Under the pieces are notes generated by a model. The model was not told the origin of the DNA. It saw only the letters and a list, made by a program, of their open reading frames with translations, and did no database searches. Of a DNA stretch of 64,000 bases, positions 58,200-64,000 are shown one piece after another. The stretch spans positions 1,736,001-1,800,000 of the forward strand of contig NZ_CP113519.1 of NCBI RefSeq assembly GCF_026723825.1, written 5' to 3'. The DNA comes from Pseudomonas sp. GOM7 (GTDB taxonomy: Bacteria; Pseudomonadota; Gammaproteobacteria; Pseudomonadales; Pseudomonadaceae). A program made the translations under genes and the position numbers. Each line of letters opens with the position of its first letter. Within the stretch, counting starts at the first letter, position 1.

Positions 58200-60068
58200 G
58201 TGAACAATGCATCCTCCCAACCGCTCGCTGCCCGCTATCGCCCGGTGGCCCTGGGCTCGCCGGACGTGCACATCGAGGAGCGTACCGGCAACGTCTATCT
58301 CAAGGCCCGCGAGCCACTGGCCGAATTGCCGCCACGCCTGCTCGACCGCCTGCTGCACTGGGCCGAGGTGCGCGGCGAGCACACTTTCGTCGCCCGCCGT
58401 GGTGGCGATGGCCAGTGGCAGTGCATCAGCTATCGAGACATGCTGGCGCGTGTGCGCTGCATCGCCGCGCACCTGCTCGATCATGACCTGAGCCCCGAGC
58501 GCCCGCTGGTGATCCTCTCCGGCAACGACCTGGAGCACCTGCAACTGGCCCTAGCCGCGATGTACATCGGCGTGCCGTACTGCCCGGTGTCGCCGGCCTA
58601 TGCCACCGTGGCCCGCGACTACGCCAAGCTGCAGCACATCTTCGACCTGCTGCGCCCGGGGCTGGTGATGGCCGCCGATGGCGCCGCCTTCAGCCGTGCC
58701 ATCGACGCCGTGGTGCCCGCTGACCTGCCCTTGCTGCTGGTACAGGGCGAGGTAGCGGGGCGCCAGGCCCTGCGCTTCGACGAGCTGCTGGCGCCGCGCG
58801 AGCTGGCCGCCGCCGATGCTGCCTTCGCCCGCACCGGGCCGGACAGCATCGCCAAGTTCCTCTTCACCAGCGGTTCGACCAAGCTGCCCAAGGCGGTGGT
58901 CACCACCCAGCGCATGCTCTGCGCCAACCAGCAGATGCTGCTGCAGACCTTCCCGGTATTCGGTGAGGAGCCGCCGGTGCTGGTGGACTGGCTACCGTGG
59001 AACCACACCTTCGGTGGCAGCCACAACGTCGGCATCGTGCTGTACAACGGCGGCAGCCTGTACCTCGACGACGGCCGGCCAACGCCGCATTTGTTCGGCG
59101 AAACCCTGCGCAACCTCAAGGACATCTCGCCCACCGCCTACCTCACCGTGCCCAAGGGCTGGGAGGAACTGGTGGCCGCGCTGGAGCAGGATGGCGAGCT
59201 GCGCGAGCGCTTCTTCGCGCGCATGAAGCTGTTCTTCTTCGCCGGCGCCGGCCTCAGTCAGCCGGTCTGGGATCGCCTGGATCGCGTGGCCGAGCAGCAT
59301 TGCGGCGAGCGCATCCGCATGATGGCCGGCCTGGGCATGACCGAAACGGCGCCGTCCTGCACCTTCACCACCGGGCCGCTGTCGGTGGCTGGCTATGTCG
59401 GCCTGCCGGCGCCCGGTTGCGAGGTCAAGCTGACGCCGGTGGACGGCAAGCTGGAAGCACGCTTCCGTGGCCCGCACGTGATGCCCGGCTACTGGCGCCA
59501 GGCCGAACTCAATACCGAGGCCTTCGACGAGGAGGGCTTCTACCGCTCCGGCGATGCCCTGCGTTTCGCCGATGCCGCCAACCCGCACTGGGGCCTGATG
59601 TTCGACGGCCGCATCGCCGAGGACTTCAAGCTCAGCACCGGCGTGTTCGTCAGCGTCGGCCCGCTGCGTACCCGCGTCATCCTGCAGGGCGCGCCCTATG
59701 TGCAGGACGTGGTGGTCACCGGGCCGGATCGTCAGCGTATCGGCCTGCTGGTATTCCCCAGCGTGCCGGCCTGCCGCGCACTGGCTGGTTTGCCGAGTGA
59801 TGCCAGTGTCGAAGCGGTGCTGGCAGCCGAACCCGTGCGCCAGTGGCTGGCCGGGCTGCTGGAGGAGCTCAACCGCGAAGCCACCGGGTTGGCCTCGCAT
59901 ATCGCCTGGGCCTGCCTGATGAGCGAGGCGCCGAGCCTGGACGCCGGCGAGATCACCGACAAGGGCTCGCTCAACCAGCGCGCCGTGCTCAGCCGCCGTG
60001 CCGAGCTGATCGAGCGTCTGTACGCCGACCCGGCTGCGCATTGCGTGCTGGCCCAGGCGCGGCCATGA
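58200..60068 (+). CDS. fcs: Feruloyl-CoA synthase
   Basis: 622 residues of the ANL superfamily (Fcs class, longer than ordinary ligases). Signatures: KFLFTSGSTKLPKAVVTTQRMLCANQQML (phosphate loop), AGLGMTETAPSCTFTTGP, the Asp in FYRSGDALRF and FDGRIAEDFKLSTG. Makes feruloyl-, p-coumaroyl- and caffeoyl-CoA. GTG start 58,200 is preceded by GGAGG (58,186-58,190). The 131 bases between vdh and fcs hold two GC-rich imperfect repeats (AGCCCG...GAGCGGGCT) that could attenuate the message. Confidence 0.93.
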   Translation: MNNASSQPLAARYRPVALGSPDVHIEERTGNVYLKAREPLAELPPRLLDRLLHWAEVRGEHTFVARRGGDGQWQCISYRDMLARVRCIAAHLLDHDLSPERPLVILSGNDLEHLQLALAAMYIGVPYCPVSPAYATVARDYAKLQHIFDLLRPGLVMAADGAAFSRAIDAVVPADLPLLLVQGEVAGRQALRFDELLAPRELAAADAAFARTGPDSIAKFLFTSGSTKLPKAVVTTQRMLCANQQMLLQTFPVFGEEPPVLVDWLPWNHTFGGSHNVGIVLYNGGSLYLDDGRPTPHLFGETLRNLKDISPTAYLTVPKGWEELVAALEQDGELRERFFARMKLFFFAGAGLSQPVWDRLDRVAEQHCGERIRMMAGLGMTETAPSCTFTTGPLSVAGYVGLPAPGCEVKLTPVDGKLEARFRGPHVMPGYWRQAELNTEAFDEEGFYRSGDALRFADAANPHWGLMFDGRIAEDFKLSTGVFVSVGPLRTRVILQGAPYVQDVVVTGPDRQRIGLLVFPSVPACRALAGLPSDASVEAVLAAEPVRQWLAGLLEELNREATGLASHIAWACLMSEAPSLDAGEITDKGSLNQRAVLSRRAELIERLYADPAAHCVLAQARP

Positions 60069-61297
60069 AGGGCCAGTTCGAGGCCTTCGAGCAGGTCGCG
60101 CTGCTGACTGCCGCGCGCACCCCCTGGATCGATTACTGCGGGCCGCTGGCTCAGGTGTCGCCCATCGACCTCGGCATCCATGTCGCCCGCGCCGTGCTGG
60201 CACGGGCCGGCATCGATGGCGAGCGGGTCGACAGCGTGCTGGCCGGCAGCATGGCCCAGGCCAGTTTCGACGCCTACATGCTACCCCGGCATATCGGCCT
60301 GTACGCCGGCGTGCCGATCGAGGTGCCGGCGCTGGCGGTACAGCGCATCTGCGGCACCGGCCTGGAGCTGCTGCGCCAGGCCGGCAACCAGCTCGAACGC
60401 GGCACTGCCAGCCTGGCGCTGTGCGTGGCGGCCGAATCCATGTCGCGCAATCCCATCGCCAGCTACGAGCACCGCGGTGGTTTTCGCCTCGGCGCGCCGG
60501 TGGGCTTCAAGGATTTTCTCTGGGAGGCGCTGCTCGACCCTGCCATCGCCCAGACCATGATCGACACCGCGCAGAACCTGGCCCAGCGCTATGGCTTGCG
60601 CCGTGAAGAGGTGGACGCCTTCGCCCTGGGCAGCTTCGACAAGGCATTGGCGGCGCAGGCCGAAGGCTGGTTCGACGACGAGATCGCACCAGTGAGCAGT
60701 ACCCATTTCGAGCTGCCGGGCTATCAGCCTCGCCACCTGAGCCTGCCGCGCAAGGTCACCCAGCTAGATCGCGACAGCCATCCCCGGCAGACCAGTGCCG
60801 AGGCCTTGGCGGCGCTGTCGCCGGTCAGCCCCGGTTCGGTGCAGACCGCCGGCAACAGTTGCGCCCTGGTCGATGGCGCTGCAGCCGTGCTGGTGGGCGA
60901 TGCCCGCAGCGTCCGTTCGCCCTTGGCCTTGCTGCGCGCCAGTGCGGTGGTTGGTGTGCCACCGGAGATCATGGGCATCGGCCCGGCACCGGCGATCCGC
61001 TTGCTGCTCGACGGTACCGGGCTGAGCCTGGATGCCATCGACAGCCTGGAAATCAACGAGGCTCAGGGCGCTCAGGTACTGGCCGTGCAGCGCGAGCTGG
61101 AGCTGGATCCAGCGCGCCTGAACCGCCATGGCGGCGCCATCGCCCTCGGCCACCCACTGGCCGCCACCGGCTTGCGCCTGGCGCACAGTGTCGCCCGCCA
61201 ATTGCAGGCGCGCGGCGCTCGCTATGGCATCGCTGCCGCCTGCATCGGTGGCGGGCAGGGGATGGCGCTGCTGTTGGAAAATCCGACCTGTCGGTAA
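60065..61297 (+). CDS. aat: Beta-ketothiolase of the ferulate cluster
   Basis: 410 residues from ATG 60,065, which overlaps the fcs stop (ATGA). Thiolase signatures: reactive Cys in LAVQRICGTGLELL, NGGAI-type end RHGGAIALGHPLAATG and second Cys in IAAACIGGGQGM. In Pseudomonas sp. HR199 the gene named aat lies beside fcs/ech/vdh; it is not needed for the retro-aldol route and may serve a beta-oxidative side route. A longer frame from 59,843 is only overlap with fcs. Confidence 0.88.
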   Translation: MKGQFEAFEQVALLTAARTPWIDYCGPLAQVSPIDLGIHVARAVLARAGIDGERVDSVLAGSMAQASFDAYMLPRHIGLYAGVPIEVPALAVQRICGTGLELLRQAGNQLERGTASLALCVAAESMSRNPIASYEHRGGFRLGAPVGFKDFLWEALLDPAIAQTMIDTAQNLAQRYGLRREEVDAFALGSFDKALAAQAEGWFDDEIAPVSSTHFELPGYQPRHLSLPRKVTQLDRDSHPRQTSAEALAALSPVSPGSVQTAGNSCALVDGAAAVLVGDARSVRSPLALLRASAVVGVPPEIMGIGPAPAIRLLLDGTGLSLDAIDSLEINEAQGAQVLAVQRELELDPARLNRHGGAIALGHPLAATGLRLAHSVARQLQARGARYGIAAACIGGGQGMALLLENPTCR

Positions 61298-61504
61298 TGC
61301 ACTGCGCCCTCGTTGGCAGGGCTTGTGCGTGGCGCGAGCCAGAATCGCGGATAAATCCGCTCCTGCCGGCCGTGCGACCCGATGCCTGGGGCGCAGGGAA
61401 AACCGCTTTTGTAGGAATTCATTCGCGATCATTGCGCGCTCGGTGCCGACAATGATCGCAGGTGAAGCCCTCGGGAGGAGGGGGGCGATGATCCCCCCAT
61501 GCAC

Positions 61505-63183
<1,679 letters not shown>

Positions 63184-64000
63184 ATGAACATCAAGCAGAA
63201 GCTGACCTGGGCATTTGCCGCTATCGCCTGCGTGCCCATCCTCCTGGTGGCCGCGGTGGTCATCTACAATCTGCGCGTGCAGGCACAGGCGGATTTTCTC
63301 GACGGCAGCAAGAGGGAGATTCGCCAGGTCGACAACGCCATGGCCATGTTCTTCAAGGGCGTCAGCGAGAACGTCGACTACATCGCCAGCCTGCCGCAGG
63401 TGGTGGCGGCACCGACCTTGAAGAACTACTCCTCGGCCGATGCGCCGAGCATGCCGCTGCCACAGACCAATCAGGACATGGAAAGCTTCTTCGATCGCTT
63501 CGCCAAGGCCCACCCGACCACGGCCTATCTGTCCTATGGCCGGGTCGATGGCGGCTATGCCATCTGGCCGAGTGACCCAGGCCTGAAGAGCTATGACCCG
63601 CGCGTGCGGCCCTGGTACAAGACCGCCATGGCCTCTCCTGGCAAGACGCTGCGCACCGCCGCCTACTACTGGGCGCCGGACGATGCGGTGCTGATCGGCA
63701 CCGTGCGCACCGTCAACGATGCCCAGGGCAACCTGGCCGGCGTGGTGGGGCTGGACGTGTCGCTCAAGCAGCTTACCGATCTGATCAAGCAGATCAAACT
63801 CGGTGAAACCGGCTACCTGATGCTGGTTGAGGACAGTGGCAACGTGCTGGTCGATCCACGCAATGCCGATAACAATTTCAAATCGCTCAACGATCTGGGC
63901 GGCGAGTATGCGCGCATGGCCGGCGCCGACGGGCTGCTGGAGGTGGAGCTCGACGGCACAAGCTACATGGCCAATATCTGGACGTCGCCGACCCTCGGCT
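63184..64000 (+). CDS. Methyl-accepting chemotaxis protein with dCache domain, partial at 3' end
   Basis: The first 272 residues of a chemoreceptor that continues past the window. A membrane helix (AFAAIACVPILLVAAVVIYNL) leads into a periplasmic double-Cache domain. The membrane-distal module shows the spaced residues Y, R, W and Y in YDPRVRPWYKTAM, then Asp in GVVGLDVSL: the motif (Y-x4-R-x-W-Y...D) of amino-acid-binding dCache_1 domains such as PctA. The second module contains GYLMLVEDSGNVLVDPRN. The HAMP and signalling domains are outside. Despite its neighbours it is more likely an amino-acid than an aromatic sensor. Confidence 0.85.
   Translation, partial: MNIKQKLTWAFAAIACVPILLVAAVVIYNLRVQAQADFLDGSKREIRQVDNAMAMFFKGVSENVDYIASLPQVVAAPTLKNYSSADAPSMPLPQTNQDMESFFDRFAKAHPTTAYLSYGRVDGGYAIWPSDPGLKSYDPRVRPWYKTAMASPGKTLRTAAYYWAPDDAVLIGTVRTVNDAQGNLAGVVGLDVSLKQLTDLIKQIKLGETGYLMLVEDSGNVLVDPRNADNNFKSLNDLGGEYARMAGADGLLEVELDGTSYMANIWTSPTLG

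Noticed and set aside
55702..58212. 836-codon open frame on the minus strand
   Set aside because: Antisense to ech and vdh, both certain by family; composition is typical of codon-bias artefacts.
59843..60064. 74-codon N-terminal extension of the thiolase aat
   Set aside because: Entirely inside fcs in another frame, and the ATG at 60,065 gives the normal thiolase N-terminus.
58992..60203. 403-codon open frame on the minus strand
   Set aside because: Antisense to fcs; no start signal or domain.

Overview
The window is a high-GC Pseudomonas chromosome segment, most like the P. mendocina / P. oleovorans group. That placement is an inference from gene order, protein resemblance and the presence of a chromosomal-integron-type cassette array. 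The left part (about 1-11,100) is core genome: the end of an envelope YCF48-RND transporter pair, then bepA-like protease, TusA-family protein, AI-2E-family permease, bcp, gcvR, dapA, bamC, a long-form purC and tRNA-Ser(CGA). From memory, this is the order seen around PA1005-PA1013.1 of P. aeruginosa. The tRNA-Ser gene is the insertion point of a composite island (11,076-26,723). Four copies of the tRNA 3' end (in the tRNA, at 16,827, 25,117 and 26,698) divide it into three units. Unit A is an AT-richer, integrase-less integron cassette array on the minus strand. Unit B carries an integrase remnant and a complete acyl-CoA beta-oxidation set with AraC and PaaX regulators. Unit C is little more than an IS5-family element. 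Core genome resumes with a YghU-like glutathione transferase. From 28.2 kb to 62.7 kb lies a phenylpropanoid (ferulate, coumarate, coniferyl alcohol, vanillate) catabolic region. A MarR regulator and a XylR-type sigma-54 activator face a six-gene operon with a good sigma-54 promoter: aldehyde dehydrogenase, calA, DUF1302 outer-membrane protein, DUF1329 periplasmic protein, YCF48 propeller and RND/MMPL transporter. Then come vanBA with palindromic VanR operators and vanR, an OprD porin, an MhpT-like MFS carrier, the ech-vdh-fcs-aat operon (feruloyl- and coumaroyl-CoA to vanillin and 4-hydroxybenzaldehyde, then to acids) and pobA. Together these convert coniferyl alcohol and hydroxycinnamates to vanillate or 4-hydroxybenzoate and then protocatechuate. 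A chemoreceptor with an amino-acid-type dCache domain runs off the right end. A second integrase-less cassette array (43.1-49.6 kb, plus strand) interrupts this region just after vanR. It carries a large KAP-family P-loop NTPase and small unknown genes. Both arrays hold an IS1111-type element inserted at the same position of near-identical attC sites, and both copies are internally deleted in different ways. A 140-240 bp MITE-like repeat occurs three times. Hfq/Crc-type AANAANAA leaders recur before the catabolic genes. An AGTTA-N7-TAACT palindrome links the MarR gene, the sigma-54 regulator region and the ech operon.
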